A stretch of 64,000 nucleotides of DNA. It comes from Synechococcus sp. CBW1002. GTDB lineage: Bacteria > Cyanobacteriota > Cyanobacteriia > PCC-6307 > Cyanobiaceae. Location: contig NZ_CP060398.1 of the NCBI RefSeq assembly GCF_015840915.1, positions 3,348,001 to 3,412,000 on the forward strand. The letters are read 5' to 3'. Of the stretch, positions 19,678 through 29,942 are shown one piece after another (positions within the stretch are counted from its first letter, which is position 1; each line of letters begins with the position of its first letter). Position numbers and translations under genes: made by a program. Below the pieces are notes generated by a model. That model was not told the DNA's origin, did no database searches, and saw nothing but the letters and a program-made list of their open reading frames with translations.

Positions 19678-20928
19678 TCATCCACATGCCACTTCACTGA
19701 CTCGACGCCAGTGCGCGAACAGATCACGATGTCCAGACCTGATCCTGGCAAGTACTCGCCAGCTTTGGAGCCGACGACCCCGCAGCCTTTTGTACTTCTG
19801 CCGTAACCAGGCTGCAATTCTGTCATCCAGGTAGCGATACAACTTCCTGATCAGTTCTGTCCTATAGAAACGACCGTAGTACTGAATCCAGCCACGAATC
19901 ACTGGATTCAGCACTTTAGCGATCTCCTCAAGCGACAGATACACGAGCGATGGAAGCCCTATCGACCTAATCCTCTCCCGCATACGCTGGAGAGCCTGCG
20001 GACTCACTGCCGGCAAAAAGCCTGTGTAGATGACTCCGCGAGAATTGCGAGACACACGTGGCCGAAACGCGAAACCAAGAAACGTGAACGTGACATCAGC
20101 AAACGGTGCCCGGCGGTTGCTATCCCTGCAGTAGACCACCTGGGTCTTCTGGGGATGAAGCTGGAGGCCACAGGACGCAAAGCGATCCTGCAATGCCTCC
20201 AGCAACCGCCGAGCTTCCTTCTCGCTGTGGCAATGACAGATCACATCATCTGCATAGCGCTCAAAGGCAATGGCCGGGTGGCTCCGGCGCATCCACACAT
20301 CAAACGCATAGTGCAGGAACAGATTGGCCAGCAGTGGACTGATGACACCACCTTGCGGTGTGCCCCGGTCCCTGGGATGGAGCGTGCCATCCGGCAACAG
20401 AACCGGTGCCTGCAGCCATCGTTGCAGGTAGAGCACCACCCAGCGCTCGGAGGTATGGGCCTTGATCGCGCGCATCAACAGGTCGTGATCGATAGCATCG
20501 AAAAACCCCTTGATGTCGAGATCGAGAACCCAGTTGGACCTCCAGCAGCGCTGACGGCAGACCTCTACTGCCTGATGCGCTGACTTGCCCGGTCTGTAGC
20601 CGTAGGAATCCTGATCAAAGATCAGCTCCAGCTCTGGCTCCAGCACCTGCTTGACCACCATCTGTGCGATGCGATCAGCAACCGTCGGGATACCCAGCGG
20701 CCTGACGCCTCCACCGGATTTGGGAATCTCCACACGCCGAACTGGTGGCGGAAGATAACTTCCTGATGCCATCCGATTCCAGAGTTTGTAGAGATTATTC
20801 TCCAGATCCTTGTTGAAGTCGTCCAGGCTTTGGCCATCCACACCGGCCGCCTGTCCGTTCCGTTTCACCTGTTGATAGGCCTTCCAGACCATCACCTTGG
20901 TAATCGGTAGCGGCTTGTCTGTTGTCAT
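19678..20928 (-). CDS. ltrA: Group II intron reverse transcriptase/maturase
   Basis: 416 aa from ATG 20928, which has AGGAGG seven bases upstream. Reverse-transcriptase blocks: KSGGGVRPLGIPTVADRIAQ, QDSYGYRPGKSAHQAV, DLDIKGFFDAIDHDLL, GTPQGGVISPLLANLFLHYAFD, the active site RYADDVI, and a C-terminal maturase (X) domain (VIRGWIQYYGRF). No clear C-terminal HNH endonuclease is visible, which fits endonuclease-less bacterial lineages. It promotes splicing and retrohoming of its host intron. Confidence 0.92.
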   Translation of the reverse strand: MTTDKPLPITKVMVWKAYQQVKRNGQAAGVDGQSLDDFNKDLENNLYKLWNRMASGSYLPPPVRRVEIPKSGGGVRPLGIPTVADRIAQMVVKQVLEPELELIFDQDSYGYRPGKSAHQAVEVCRQRCWRSNWVLDLDIKGFFDAIDHDLLMRAIKAHTSERWVVLYLQRWLQAPVLLPDGTLHPRDRGTPQGGVISPLLANLFLHYAFDVWMRRSHPAIAFERYADDVICHCHSEKEARRLLEALQDRFASCGLQLHPQKTQVVYCRDSNRRAPFADVTFTFLGFAFRPRVSRNSRGVIYTGFLPAVSPQALQRMRERIRSIGLPSLVYLSLEEIAKVLNPVIRGWIQYYGRFYRTELIRKLYRYLDDRIAAWLRQKYKRLRGRRLQSWRVLARIRSGHRDLFAHWRRVSEVACG

Positions 20929-23549
20929 CCCATTCCTCCTGCCGTAGGCAGTTGATGGGAGACTCCAAACGGGATGATGCAACCCCTTGGCTCCGAGTCC
21001 GTTACAGACCCATCATCGCTACTACGGGTTGCTCCGCCCCTGCCACAGACATCGGTATTGACCCTCATGGTGGTGACCACTTGGGATGTTCCCTTGGCAT
21101 TCCATGGCAGGTTCTCACGTTCCGCATCAGGGCCTGCGATGAGCTCGTGCCGTCTATACGCCGGCTGCCGTGTGGTCCATAGACAGGCTCTGTCCACACT
21201 GATCCAGGAGATTTGGGCCGCCTCCCGTTTTGGCAGCGTCTGAAATAGATATCGGCGCGTCATCAACGGTTCGCTTGCGCTCACCTTCTCGTCGCACACC
21301 TGACGGATCCAGTCCGCCGTTTCCCCGTCGCTCACCACCACGTCTTTTGAACGCAGCAGCACGGGGTGGTTTGGTACCAGCCCCTGCAGGCCGATCCCGG
21401 GAGGCCACACTCCCATCCCCGATGCAGTTTCATCAGCCTTGGCTTTCACCTGCTGACTCGTGACACACGCCCACGTCCAATCGTGCCGCAATTGAGCTGG
21501 CGCCGCTACTGGATGGCAGCAGCGCCGGTGAGCTGATCCCCGAGCTGGTGCGCCACGGCCTGCAGCAGCTGATCGAGCTGGAGGTCGCTGCCGTGCTCGG
21601 CGCAGAGCGCCATGAGCGCAGCGAGGAGCGGCTCGGCTACCGCAACGGCTACCGGCCGCGCACCCTGGCCACCCAGGTGGGGGACATCGATCTCCGCATC
21701 CCCAAACTGCGCTCCGGCAGCCACCTGCCCTCGATCCTGGAGCCGCGCCGCCGTGTGGACCAGGCCCTCTACGGCGTGGTGATGGAGGCCTATGTCGGCG
21801 GCATCTCAACGCGCAAGGTCGACGCCCTGGTGGCCGCCCTGGGAGTCCAGAGCGGCATCTCCAAATCTCAGGTGAGCCGCATCTGCGCTGACATCGACAT
21901 CCAGGTGCAGGCCTTCCTGAACCGCCCCCTTGAGGCCACCGGCTACGCCTACCTGTACCTCGATGCCACCTATCTCCACGGGCGTCTCGGCAAGGCGATG
22001 CAGGTCTGCTCCAGGGCTGTGGTGGTGGCCATGGGCGTCAATGCCGATGGTCGCCGCGAGCTGCTCGGCATCAAGGTGGGCGACAGCGAAACCGAGAGCT
22101 TCTGGAGCGAGTTCATTGGCTCGCTCAAGGAGCGCGGCCTCACTGGGGTCAAGCTCGTGATCAGCGACGCGCACGTGGGCCTCACCAAGGCGATCCGGCG
22201 GATGCTGCAGGGCAGCTGCTGGCAGCGCTGCAGGGTCCATTTCGCCAGAAACCTGCTCCAACGGGTGCCCAAGGCCCACCAAGGCATGGTCACCGCTGCC
22301 TTGCGCTCGGTGTTCGCCCAGGAGAAAACGGACGAAATCGAGGCCCGCTGGGACGATCTGGCCAGCTCACTGGTGGATCGCTTCCCCAAGGCTGCTGAGC
22401 TCATGCTGCACGCCCGGGAAGACGTGCTCGCCTTCCGTCACTTCCCGCCTCAACACTGGAAAAAGACTTGGAGCACCAACCTGCTCGAGCGCCTCAATGA
22501 GGAGATCAAACGCCGCACTCGGGTGGTTGGCATCTTCCCGAATGACGCCTCGATCACCCGCTTGGTGGGGGCTGTGCTGCTGGAGCAGGACGAGCACTGG
22601 CAGCTGGAGGGCCGGCGCATGTTCTCCGCCGAGAGCATGGCCGCCATCCCCTCACTGGCGGAGCTGCCCACGCAGCCTTCCTTGCAAGAAGCAGCGGCCT
22701 GAGCCTCAGGCCCCAGGAGATCGCGCCGTAGCGCCCCCACAGGGCGCAGCGGCGGCGATCACCGCCCGGGGGCCGGCACCGCAGACGTCACGACCAAGAT
22801 TGCAGGTGTAGCCCACAACCGATCGGCAATCCAGACGAAAGACTTGACAAGTCAATCGTCTGGATTCATCGTGAAATAACGAGGTGCACATGCGCCTCGA
22901 GAATGACAGCCCGTCATTCACCCCTGTTCTCCCTCAGTCCAGGGCAATCGGGCCTCGGGATTTACACCACGCCAAGGGACGCGGCCGCATGCCAGCTTCC
23001 CCTACGTCTACCTCGACGCGACCTACCTTCACGGCCGTCTGGGCCGCAACATGCAGGTGGTCTCCCGGGCGGTGGTGGTGGCGATCGGGATCAATGCCCT
23101 CGGCTACCGCGAGGTACTGGGAATCGCCGTGGGCGACAGCGAAGCCGAGGGCTTCTGGCGCCAGTTCCTGGGCTCACTCAAAGAGCGTGGCCTGACTGGC
23201 ACGCGGCTGGTGATTTCGGATGCCCACCTGGGGCTGACAGCCGCGATCAAGCGCATGTTCCAGGGCAGCAGCTGGCAGCGGTGCCGAGTGCACTTCCTGC
23301 GCAACCTCCTGAGTCATGTCCCAAAGGTTGGCCAGGACATGGTGGCGGCGGCGATGAAAGCGGTGTTCGTGATCCAGAAGCCTGAGCAGGCGGGACCTAT
23401 CAGGGAAGTTGTCCGCTCGGGGTGCTGAGCTGAGCACCGAACTTGAGTGTACTGCGGGTTGAGGTTCAGGGTCGCCGTGGCCGGGGTGTCGTTGTCATCG
23501 ATGGCTGTCTTTGGTCGGGGTTGGGGCGTCCGGCCCCTGTTCGCGGCTG

Positions 23550-23585
23550 TGTCCGATGGCGCCCACCGAGGGGCGCCATCGGACA
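23550..23585. terminator. ISb internal 14-bp hairpin downstream of orfB
   Basis: TGTCCGATGGCGCC paired with GGCGCCATCGGACA around a short loop, just past the orfB stop. There is no long T-run; a terminator or end-protecting structure is possible. It is repeated in ISb copy B near 48066-48101. Confidence 0.5.
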
Positions 23586-23611
23586 GCCACGGGGGCCTGG
23601 ATTGTTGAGGG

Positions 23612-24691
23612 TCAAGTAGCGATAGGTTGCTGCGGACGGGGATGGTTGATGCTCACAACCTGTGGCTGGCTCCAGTCACGGATGTGACGACTCCAGCGCT
23701 GCGGATTCTTCTGCCGAGCTTCTTCGTAGGTCTTCTGCCGGATGGCACAGATCCCATCGGCCTGGCCGTAGTGCCGCTGATTGGGCGTCACGTACTTGAT
23801 GCCGCTGTGCCGGTGCTCAGCGTTGTACCACTCGACAAAGCCATCCACCCAGGCTTTTACCGAGAGCAGTTCCCGGAAGCGCCGTAGCGGATAACTCTGG
23901 TGGTACTTCATGGTACGGAACCATGATTCAGCGTAGGCGTTGTCGTTGCTGACGCGCGGCCTGGAGAACGAGAGCGAAACACCCAGCTCCGCCATCTTGG
24001 CCGCCAAGGCGAATGAGCGCATGGGGGCGCCATTGTCCGAGTGCAGGACCGCAGCAGTCTCCTTGTTGATTCCTTCATCGCGGCAAACGCGATCAAAGAA
24101 TGCGCTGGCGAGCACGCTGCATTCGCGCTCATGCACTTCCACTCCAAGGATGCGGCGGCTCCACACATCCATCACCATGTAGAGGTAGTAGAATTGACCC
24201 TTGACATGGCCGGGCAACAGGGTGATATCCCAGGCCAGCACTTGGTAAACTCCTGTTGCCTCCAGCACCGGGACTGGTCTTGGCTCGCGGGGAGAGCGGG
24301 CCCTGCCACGATGATTCAGCAGGCCTTCCTGCCGCATGATGCGATAGATCGTCGACTCTGAACCCACATACATTCTCTCCTCAGCAAGAATGGCCACGAT
24401 CTGAGCAGGCGCAAGATCGGCAAAGCGCGGATCATTGACGGAGTCAATCACCCGCTGCCGCTCTTTTGCCGTGAATCTGTGAGCCACTTCACGTGGGGCA
24501 CCCTTGCGGTGGTCCACACTGAATCCCTGGCCGCTGATATCAAGCCCCCAGCGCCGCAGAGTGCGTGAACAGATGCCGATCAGATCAGCAACAGCCTTGA
24601 TGGAAGCTCCTGCATTGAGGCCTTCATGGAGAAAGTCCATGGCTTTATTTCTCTGCTCTGACGGAATCAGGACTCCTCTTCTTGCAGCCAA
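23612..24691 (-). CDS. ISb OrfB, integrase-core transposase (copy A)
   Basis: 359 aa. N-terminal helix-turn-helix (LIGICSRTLRRWGLD), then the rve core: Asp in YQVLAWDITLLPGHVKG, Asp in AVLHSDNGAPMRS, Glu in NDNAYAESWFRTMKYHQSYP, and the terminal WYNAEHRHSGIKYVTPNQRH typical of IS3-family OrfB. It overlaps orfA by 25 bases. Confidence 0.9.
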   Translation of the reverse strand: MAARRGVLIPSEQRNKAMDFLHEGLNAGASIKAVADLIGICSRTLRRWGLDISGQGFSVDHRKGAPREVAHRFTAKERQRVIDSVNDPRFADLAPAQIVAILAEERMYVGSESTIYRIMRQEGLLNHRGRARSPREPRPVPVLEATGVYQVLAWDITLLPGHVKGQFYYLYMVMDVWSRRILGVEVHERECSVLASAFFDRVCRDEGINKETAAVLHSDNGAPMRSFALAAKMAELGVSLSFSRPRVSNDNAYAESWFRTMKYHQSYPLRRFRELLSVKAWVDGFVEWYNAEHRHSGIKYVTPNQRHYGQADGICAIRQKTYEEARQKNPQRWSRHIRDWSQPQVVSINHPRPQQPIAT

Positions 24692-25176
24692 AGCTGATCG
24701 AGCTTTTTTGACAGCATCAGCAATGTTGCCGCCTCCGAAAGAGCTTTTTCCTTCTTCTGCAACTCACGTTCAAGGCGCCGGATCTGGCGTGCCTGCTCCT
24801 GGTTTTTGCGCTGTAGATCCCTGTGGTCGGTCATGGTCGGCGCGCTGGGGCCATTGGCATCCTCAGCGGCCTGGCGCCATCGGGCAAGCTGTTTGGGGTA
24901 GAGGCCCCGCTCACGGCAGTAAGCGCCGAGATCGGGGCCGCTGAGGCCTGCGGCCTGGATCACGGCGGCCAGTTTGTCGGATGCGCCCCACTGCTCCGGC
25001 GGCTTGCTGGTGGCCGGCACCAGCTGGCCCTCTTTCTGCCACTGACTGCGCCAGTTGTAGAGGGTCTGGGTAGTGATGCCGGTGGAGCGAGCGATCTCGG
25101 CCACGCTCTCTCGGTTGGGCGGGCTCATGCGATTGCGGATCTCAGCCCGCACGGCCTGGTCATAAATCGGTTTCAT
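24667..25176 (-). CDS. ISb OrfA, DNA-binding transposase subunit (copy A)
   Basis: 169 aa, longer than common IS3 OrfA proteins. Helix-turn-helix near the start (SVAEIARSTGITTQTLYNWRSQWQKEG), a second HTH-like stretch (LGAYCRERGLYPKQLARWRQ), then a coiled coil (LQRKNQEQARQIRRLERELQKKEKALSEA). It probably dimerises and joins OrfB. Confidence 0.85.
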   Translation of the reverse strand: MKPIYDQAVRAEIRNRMSPPNRESVAEIARSTGITTQTLYNWRSQWQKEGQLVPATSKPPEQWGASDKLAAVIQAAGLSGPDLGAYCRERGLYPKQLARWRQAAEDANGPSAPTMTDHRDLQRKNQEQARQIRRLERELQKKEKALSEAATLLMLSKKLDQLWLQEEES

Positions 25177-26104
25177 GGTCCTCGGTTTGGCCCCCTAGTG
25201 GATGGGTCAGACCGAGCGGACTTCTTTCCTGACGCAGGGGGAGGTCAGAGCCCACTGGCAGCAGGTCACCGAGATGCTGCGCAAGCAGTTCCCCGGCGCC
25301 GTGCCCGTGATGGAAGCCGCCCGGGACGACGTGCTGGCCTTCCTGCACTTCCCCCAGGAGCACTGGCGCAAGATCTGGAGTACCAACCCGCTCGAGCGCC
25401 TCAACAAGGAGATCAAACGCCGCACCAACGTGGTCGGCATCTTCCCCAATGACGCCGCGATCGTGCGGTTGGTGGGCAGTCAGCTGCTGGAGCAGCAGGA
25501 GGAATGGCAGCTGGAGCGCCGCCGCTTCTTCTCCGAGGCCACCATGGCCAAAATCCCCGAGCTCGAGGAAATGTTGAAGCCCACCGATGGTGATCCGGCC
25601 AAGCGGGCGGCAGTAGCCATGAGCTGAAACGCACCAACTCCTTCCTCGATCTACACGAATCCCCTCGATCGCTGAGTTGCACATTCAGCGATCAGGGTTC
25701 ATAGTGGAACGATGGAGCTGCGCAATCAGCTCCCAAGCAGTCATCCCCTGACTGCTCCTGATCACCCTCCTGAAAGGGTCACAGGACCTCCTGAGTTACA
25801 CCACTCGCAGGGGCGCTACCCTGAGCGTGCCCCAATTCTTACCTTCTGGCCAGTCTGCCGGTTTGATCAGGCTATCGAGCGAGAGCTGATCGCCGTCGTC
25901 CTTACCATCCCCACTTGAATCGTCATCGTCATGGGACTGAGAAGCAGCAGCCTCAATCAACATCTCCTTGCCTCGCTGAACCACAAGCTCATTGATGTGC
26001 CTCAGGCCTTCATCTGAGAACCGCTTGCGGAAATGAACCATCATTGATGGATCAAATGGCACCTTGCTGGAGTAACCGGAAAATCCAAGGAAGAACTGCA
26101 TGTA

Positions 26105-27871
26105 GGGACTCCTGAAAAAGATTCTCGGCCCATCGGCGCCGGATTCGTCCGTTTGCTTCGCGTTAATCAGGCTGGCAAGCGCGGTGACATCAAGTCGGCC
26201 AGATCTCAAAAGCATGGCTTGCAGATGCCCTCAGGCGCTCTGATCGCTGACCAGGCCATAAAAAAGCTGTAGATCCACCCAAAAAGAAGGACAAAAAAGA
26301 GGCGCAGCAGCCTCAAGACCTTTTCCGCGCACATCACGACAAAGGCCATCGAGATGGAGGATTCGGCACCAGCTGGTAGACGAGCCATGATCAGATCCAG
26401 GGAATACTTGCGCTTTCCAGAGCCAAAGACGCCTTCCACTTCATTGCGTCGAGCTTGATCAGATCGGAGCTGGTGCTTGTGTGCAGTGGTGACATCAGGA
26501 TCCTTGGGCGGGCGACCCAATCGCTTGCCGGAGAGGCGAATACCGTTCCTCGTGCAGAAATGCCTATTCTTGGCCGTGATATAAATCCGGTCGGCGCAGA
26601 TTCGCTCTGGGTAAGATCCTGTATCCAGCTTGTATTTTTCCGCCTGAGCGATAAGGTCTTCTCCTTCGTTGTAGGGGTTCCAGCTTATGCGGTGCAAGAA
26701 CGGAAAGCCGTTTTGAACCGAAACACTGATTTTGGCTCCAAACTCCACCGCAGCACGTGCTTTGCCTCGCACCATTGGGCGGATATGGGTCTGCACAAGA
26801 TTCACCAGGCGGTCTGGAATGCTGTTGGTCTGAGAGGCGAGCAGAAGGCCCTGTTGCCGCTCCAACTCGCTGCAGGCCAACAACTTCTGCCACCAATGCC
26901 TCTTAAGCTCGGAAAGCCTTGCCCCGCAGCCGATCAGAGCATCAATGGCCTTGAGATTCTGCCGCACATAGCCAAGCTGATGTTTAATGGCAGCCTTCAC
27001 TTTGCGGCGACGTGGTCGTTTTTGCTTCGCCACTCTCAGGAAATGAGCACGAGCAAGGCCACGGTCGTAGCGAGGTCGATGTCTCCTGAATCCCGATGAC
27101 TGACTGCACAGATCATCAATGACTCGCTCGGTCGTTGTGCGAGCCTCGTTGAGGAGCTTGAGGTCTCTGGGATAGGTGATGTCGGCTGGAGTGCAACTGG
27201 CATCAATCGTGAGAGTGCCCCAATTCTTTCCTTCTGGCCAGTCAGCAGGCTTGATCAACGCATCAAGTTCTAGCTGAGCGCCTCCTCCACTGGAATCACG
27301 ATCATCATGGTCGTCATCGTCTGCTGCCTGAGCAAGTGCTTCCAGAAGGATCTCTTTGCCGCGCTGCACCACCAGCTCGTTGATACGGCGCAGATCCTCG
27401 TCAGAAAAACGCTTGCGAAAGTGCACCATCATCGAGGCATCAAACGGTGCCTTAGCTGTGTAGCCCGCAAAGCCGAGAAAGAACTGAATATAGGCGTTCT
27501 CTCTGATCTGATGGACTGTCTCTTCGTCGGTGAGCCCTAACTTCTGTTTGATGTAGAGAGCACCAAAGGCCATTCTCACTGATTTGGCTGGAGCGCCAAT
27601 TGTGGCGCTGAATTGAGGGGCATAGGTTTCTTCCAGCTCATCCCATGGGATCAGCCCCTCCAGTTGAACCCAGCGATTCTCGGGATCAAGTGTGCCGCCA
27701 AATGGCAGGTGGAACTCCTTGATTGAGATCTGACCGTTATTGTGCCTCCGGTACATATGGAACGATCAGGAGTAAAGGCAATCACGGATTGCCTGATTCA
27801 CGGCCACTTTAGCGGTTTCTCATGCTTGAGACCAGCTGCGGCGCAATGGATCTGGATTGTTCAGGAGTCCC
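26105..27871 (-). mobile_element. ISc copy 1 (IS5-like, 1767 bp, complete)
   Basis: Ends GGGACTCCTGAA / TTCAGGAGTCCC. Target duplication CATGTA at 26099-26104 and 27872-27877. Inserted in ISd. Confidence 0.92.
26206..27756 (-). CDS. ISc transposase (IS5-like, 516 aa), copy 1
   Basis: The N-terminal domain (MVHFRKRFSDEDLRRINELVVQRGKEILLEAL) is typical of long IS5-type transposases, followed by an acidic linker (ADDDDHDDRDSSGGG). The catalytic part has Asp in WGTLTIDASCTPADITYPRDL, Asp in YPERICADRIYITAKNR, and Glu in RNEVEGVFGSGKRKYSLDLIMARL. The C-terminal hydrophobic tail (VLRLLRLFFVLLFGWIYSFFM) is notable. The frame is intact. Confidence 0.9.
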   Translation of the reverse strand: MYRRHNNGQISIKEFHLPFGGTLDPENRWVQLEGLIPWDELEETYAPQFSATIGAPAKSVRMAFGALYIKQKLGLTDEETVHQIRENAYIQFFLGFAGYTAKAPFDASMMVHFRKRFSDEDLRRINELVVQRGKEILLEALAQAADDDDHDDRDSSGGGAQLELDALIKPADWPEGKNWGTLTIDASCTPADITYPRDLKLLNEARTTTERVIDDLCSQSSGFRRHRPRYDRGLARAHFLRVAKQKRPRRRKVKAAIKHQLGYVRQNLKAIDALIGCGARLSELKRHWWQKLLACSELERQQGLLLASQTNSIPDRLVNLVQTHIRPMVRGKARAAVEFGAKISVSVQNGFPFLHRISWNPYNEGEDLIAQAEKYKLDTGSYPERICADRIYITAKNRHFCTRNGIRLSGKRLGRPPKDPDVTTAHKHQLRSDQARRNEVEGVFGSGKRKYSLDLIMARLPAGAESSISMAFVVMCAEKVLRLLRLFFVLLFGWIYSFFMAWSAIRAPEGICKPCF

Positions 27872-28256
27872 CATGTAGGCATTCTCCTGAATCTGGAGAA
27901 CAGTCTCTTCATCTGTGAGCCCTAAGCGCTGCTTGATGTAGAGCGACCCGAACGCCAGACGCACGGGCTTGGCAGGAGCACCCACAGTTGCACTGAACTG
28001 AGGGGCATAAGCCTCCTCAAGCTCTTGCCAGGGGATAAGCTCTGCAAGCAGCACCCAGCGGTTGTCAGGATCAAGTGTGCCGCAAAAAGGCACGTGAAAT
28101 TCCTTGATTGAAAGCTGACCGTTATGGTGCTTCCGGTACATGTGCGGCCATCGTCAGTGGCGACAATCCGCGATTGCCGCTTTCCCTGCCAGTTTATCGG
28201 CTTCCAACCGCTGAGACCAGCTGCGGCGCAGTTGATTTGCCTTTTTCAGGAGTCCC

Positions 28257-28304
28257 TAAGTGGGGACTCCTGAAAAAGATTGTACCCGTTCAGGAGTCGG
28301 GACA
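28257..28304. repeat. Solo ISc-type end next to a TAAGTG copy
   Basis: TAAGTG (28257-28262) is followed by 19 bases identical to the left ISc end (GGGACTCCTGAAAAAGATT, 28263-28281), then unrelated bases, then TTCAGGAGTC. The same TAAGTG follows the right end of ISc copy 3 at 38867, suggesting the two ends once belonged to one insertion. Confidence 0.6.
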
Positions 28305-28384
28305 GCTCGCAACGAACATCGGGCTTGCTGAACCCTTGACGGTGGCTTGATTCCTGGTTGCATCTCAGTAAGAGACTCCTTGCG

Positions 28385-29793
28385 ATGACCACCCCACCGG
28401 CCGGGATTTCAGAAGCCGATTGGGCCGCCACCCCGGTGGGAGTGAAGGCTGGATTTCTTGAGCTGGTCAGTCAGTGCCAGAGGCAGCAACAGGAGATCGA
28501 GCAGCTCCGCATCCAGCTCACCGCCCTGGCGACCGAACTGGCCCATCTGCGCGAGCGGATCGGCCGCAGCTCCCGAAATTCTTCCAAGCCTCCCTCCAGT
28601 GATGGCCAGGGGTTTAAGCCGCCCGAACGACGCAAGGGCAGTGGCCGCAAGCGCGGCGGCCAGCCGGGCCATCCCGGATCTGGGCCGGAGCTGCTGCCGA
28701 TCGAGCGGGTGGATGAGGTGGTCGAGCACCACCCCCAGGCCTGCCGCCGCTGCGGCACGTTGCTACAGGGTCAGGATCCCGAGCCCTTGAGGCACCAGGT
28801 GATCGAGATTCCACCGATCACGCCTCTGGTGATCGAGCACCGGCTGCACCGCCTGGTCTGCCCCTGCTGTTCCACCAGCACCTGTGCCTCGTTACCGGCG
28901 GAGGTGGAAGTAAGCCATTACGGTCCCCGGCTCAGTGCTCTGGTGGGTCTGCTGGGTAGTGCCTTCCCGTTGAGTTTCAGCAAGACCCAGGCGCTGCTGG
29001 ATCAGCTGCTGGGGGTACAGATCAGCCGGGGAGCGATGGCCACTATCCGCCAGCGCTTGAGTGCAGCACTGGAGCAGCCCATGCAGGAGGCCCTTGCGTT
29101 TGCCCGTCAGCAGTCGGTGGTCTATGTCGATGAAACCGGTGCCCCCACCGGTAATGCCGATGGGGGCAACCCCGATGGCCGGCGCGGCTGGGAGTGGGTC
29201 ATGGTGACCGCCATGGGGGTGACAGTGTTCTTGCAGAGCCTGAGCCGCTCGGCTGCCGCCGCGATCGACCTGCTCGGGAATGCCTTTGGCGGAATTGTGG
29301 TGAGCGATCGCTTCTCCGCCTACAACCATCTCCCGCTGGAGCAGCGCCAGCTGTGCTGGGCGCACGTGATCCGCGATCTCACTGCCATCGCTGACCGTCA
29401 GGGCGCCAGCGGTGAGATTGGAGCGGAGCTGCTGGGCCTGCAGCAGCAGCTGTTTGCCCAGTGGCACCGCTACAAAGACGGAACGATCGACTGGTCCACG
29501 TTGCAGCAGGGCTGTCGGCCGATCCGCCAGGCGTTTGTGGGCACGCTGCAGCGGGTTGTGGAGCTGGGCTGCCAGCGCGGCGAGCGAACGCCGTGGGCCA
29601 AGACGGTGCGTACCTGCCATCAGTTGCTGCAAGTGAGCGATGGCCTCTGGACCTTCCTGGAGATTGAAGGGATCGAGCCCACCAACAACGCAGCCGAGCG
29701 TGCCCTGCGCCATTCGGTGATTCAGCGCAAGATCAGCCATGGCGTCCAATCCCGCCAGGGTGCAATCTGCCGCAGCAGGTTGCTCACGGTCAC
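28385..29793 (+). pseudogene. IS66-family transposase, C-terminus cut by IS3a
   Basis: About 470 aa survive from ATG 28385. N-terminal coiled coil (QQQEIEQLRIQLTALATELAHLRERIG), the IS66 signature SRNSSKPPSSDGQ, a Gly/Lys-rich linker, a zinc-finger-like CRRCGTLL / CPCCSTSTC, and the DDE core (VVYVDETGAPTGNADGG...; SDRFSAYNHLPLEQRQLCWAHVIRDL; EPTNNAAERALRHSVIQRKISHGVQSRQGA). IS3a copy 4 begins at 29794 and no downstream remainder was found, so the last part and the right end are lost. No TnpA/TnpB accompany it. Confidence 0.88.
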
Positions 29794-29942
29794 TGAGGTG
29801 GTCTGGCTTTTCTGGACAGGTCCCATCGTTAACCTCTGAGGCGGGGCACCGCCCCTGAAAGGGGCTCCCACCGATGAGCAAGCGCCGTACCCACAGCCCC
29901 GAGTTCAAGGCCAGGGTCGCCATGGAGGCGATCAGTGGCCTC

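Larger units (their letters stand above)
19601..21468 (-). mobile_element. Group II intron (1868 bp) with reverse transcriptase
   Basis: The 5' end GTGTG matches the GUGYG consensus at 21468. The 3' end is ...CTCGAC at 19601 (consensus AY), with a candidate branch-point A seven bases inside in domain VI. Domain V and the maturase gene are present. Removing exactly this interval rejoins AT+G of the IS256 transposase start codon, which fixes both splice sites. The intron runs antisense to the transposase. Confidence 0.85.
19599..22702 (+). pseudogene. IS256-family transposase 1, start codon split by the intron
   Basis: Coding parts are AT at 19599-19600 and 21469-22702. Rejoining gives ATG CCC ACG TCC... 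and a 411-aa protein, normal for the family. DDE residues: Asp in YLYLDATYLHGRLG, Asp in LVISDAHVGLTKA, Glu in NLLERLNEEIKRRT; the C-motif CWQRCRVHFARNLL is also present. Because the intron is in antisense orientation, splicing of the sense mRNA cannot restore the gene. An internal GTG at 21548 could still allow an N-truncated product. Confidence 0.85.
19446..22982 (+). mobile_element. IS256-family element 1, carrying a group II intron
   Basis: Ends are imperfect inverted repeats: left GCGTCCCCTG...GGTGTAAATCCC (19446-19471), right the complement of GCGTCCCTTG...GGTGTAAATCCC (22957-22982). The GTGTAAA core is common at IS256-family ends. It truncates IS3a copy 3 on the left and abuts an IS256 element 2 fragment on the right. 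No target duplication remains, so one side has been rearranged. The same right end occurs in inverted orientation at 49412-49846. Confidence 0.75.
23391..25241 (-). mobile_element. ISb copy A (IS3-family type, 1851 bp)
   Basis: Flanked by AGG direct repeats (23388-23390, 25242-25244). Both ends contain the inverted motif GTCCGCTCGG. The second copy at 46410-48260 has the same length, which confirms the ends. Confidence 0.9.
22983..25627 (+). pseudogene. IS256-family transposase 2, partial and split by ISb
   Basis: Removing ISb (23391-25241) and one AGG duplication joins ...KPEQ to VRAHWQQV in frame. The remaining protein starts at SFPYVYLDATYLHGRLGRNMQV (first catalytic Asp), includes ISDAHLGLTAAIKRMFQGSSWQRCRVHFLRN and NPLERLNKEIKRRTNVVGIFPND, and ends KRAAVAMS. 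It lacks the N-terminal third. It is a different element from IS256 element 1, with clearly diverged protein sequence. Confidence 0.85.
22983..25818 (+). mobile_element. IS256-family element 2, left-truncated, interrupted by ISb
   Basis: Segments 22983-23390 and 25242 to about 25818. The left part is lost at the IS256 element 1 junction. The right end region has GAGTTACACCACTCGCAGGGGC, resembling an IS256-family terminus. It ends against an IS5-like fragment. Confidence 0.75.
25819..28141 (-). pseudogene. ISd transposase fragment (IS5-like), split by ISc
   Basis: N-terminal part 27872-28141: MYRKHHNGQLSIKEFHVPFCGTLDPDNRW, then LTDEETVLQIQENAYM. After removing ISc it continues QFFLGFSGYSSKVPFDPSMMVHFRKRFSDEGLRHINELVVQRGKEML (25819-26104) to SLIKPADWPEGKNWGTL, where it is cut. 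It is a clear but diverged paralogue of the ISc transposase; the catalytic half is missing. Confidence 0.85.
25819..28256 (-). mobile_element. ISd: IS5-like element fragment, interrupted by ISc copy 1
   Basis: The right end GGAGTCCC is at 28249-28256, followed by TAAGTG. The left end is lost at the IS256 element 2 junction. ISc copy 1 (26105-27871) sits inside with a 6-bp duplication. Confidence 0.8.

Noticed and set aside
26455-27099. 214-codon plus-strand frame in each ISc copy
   Set aside because: Antisense to the intact transposase, repeated only because ISc is repeated.
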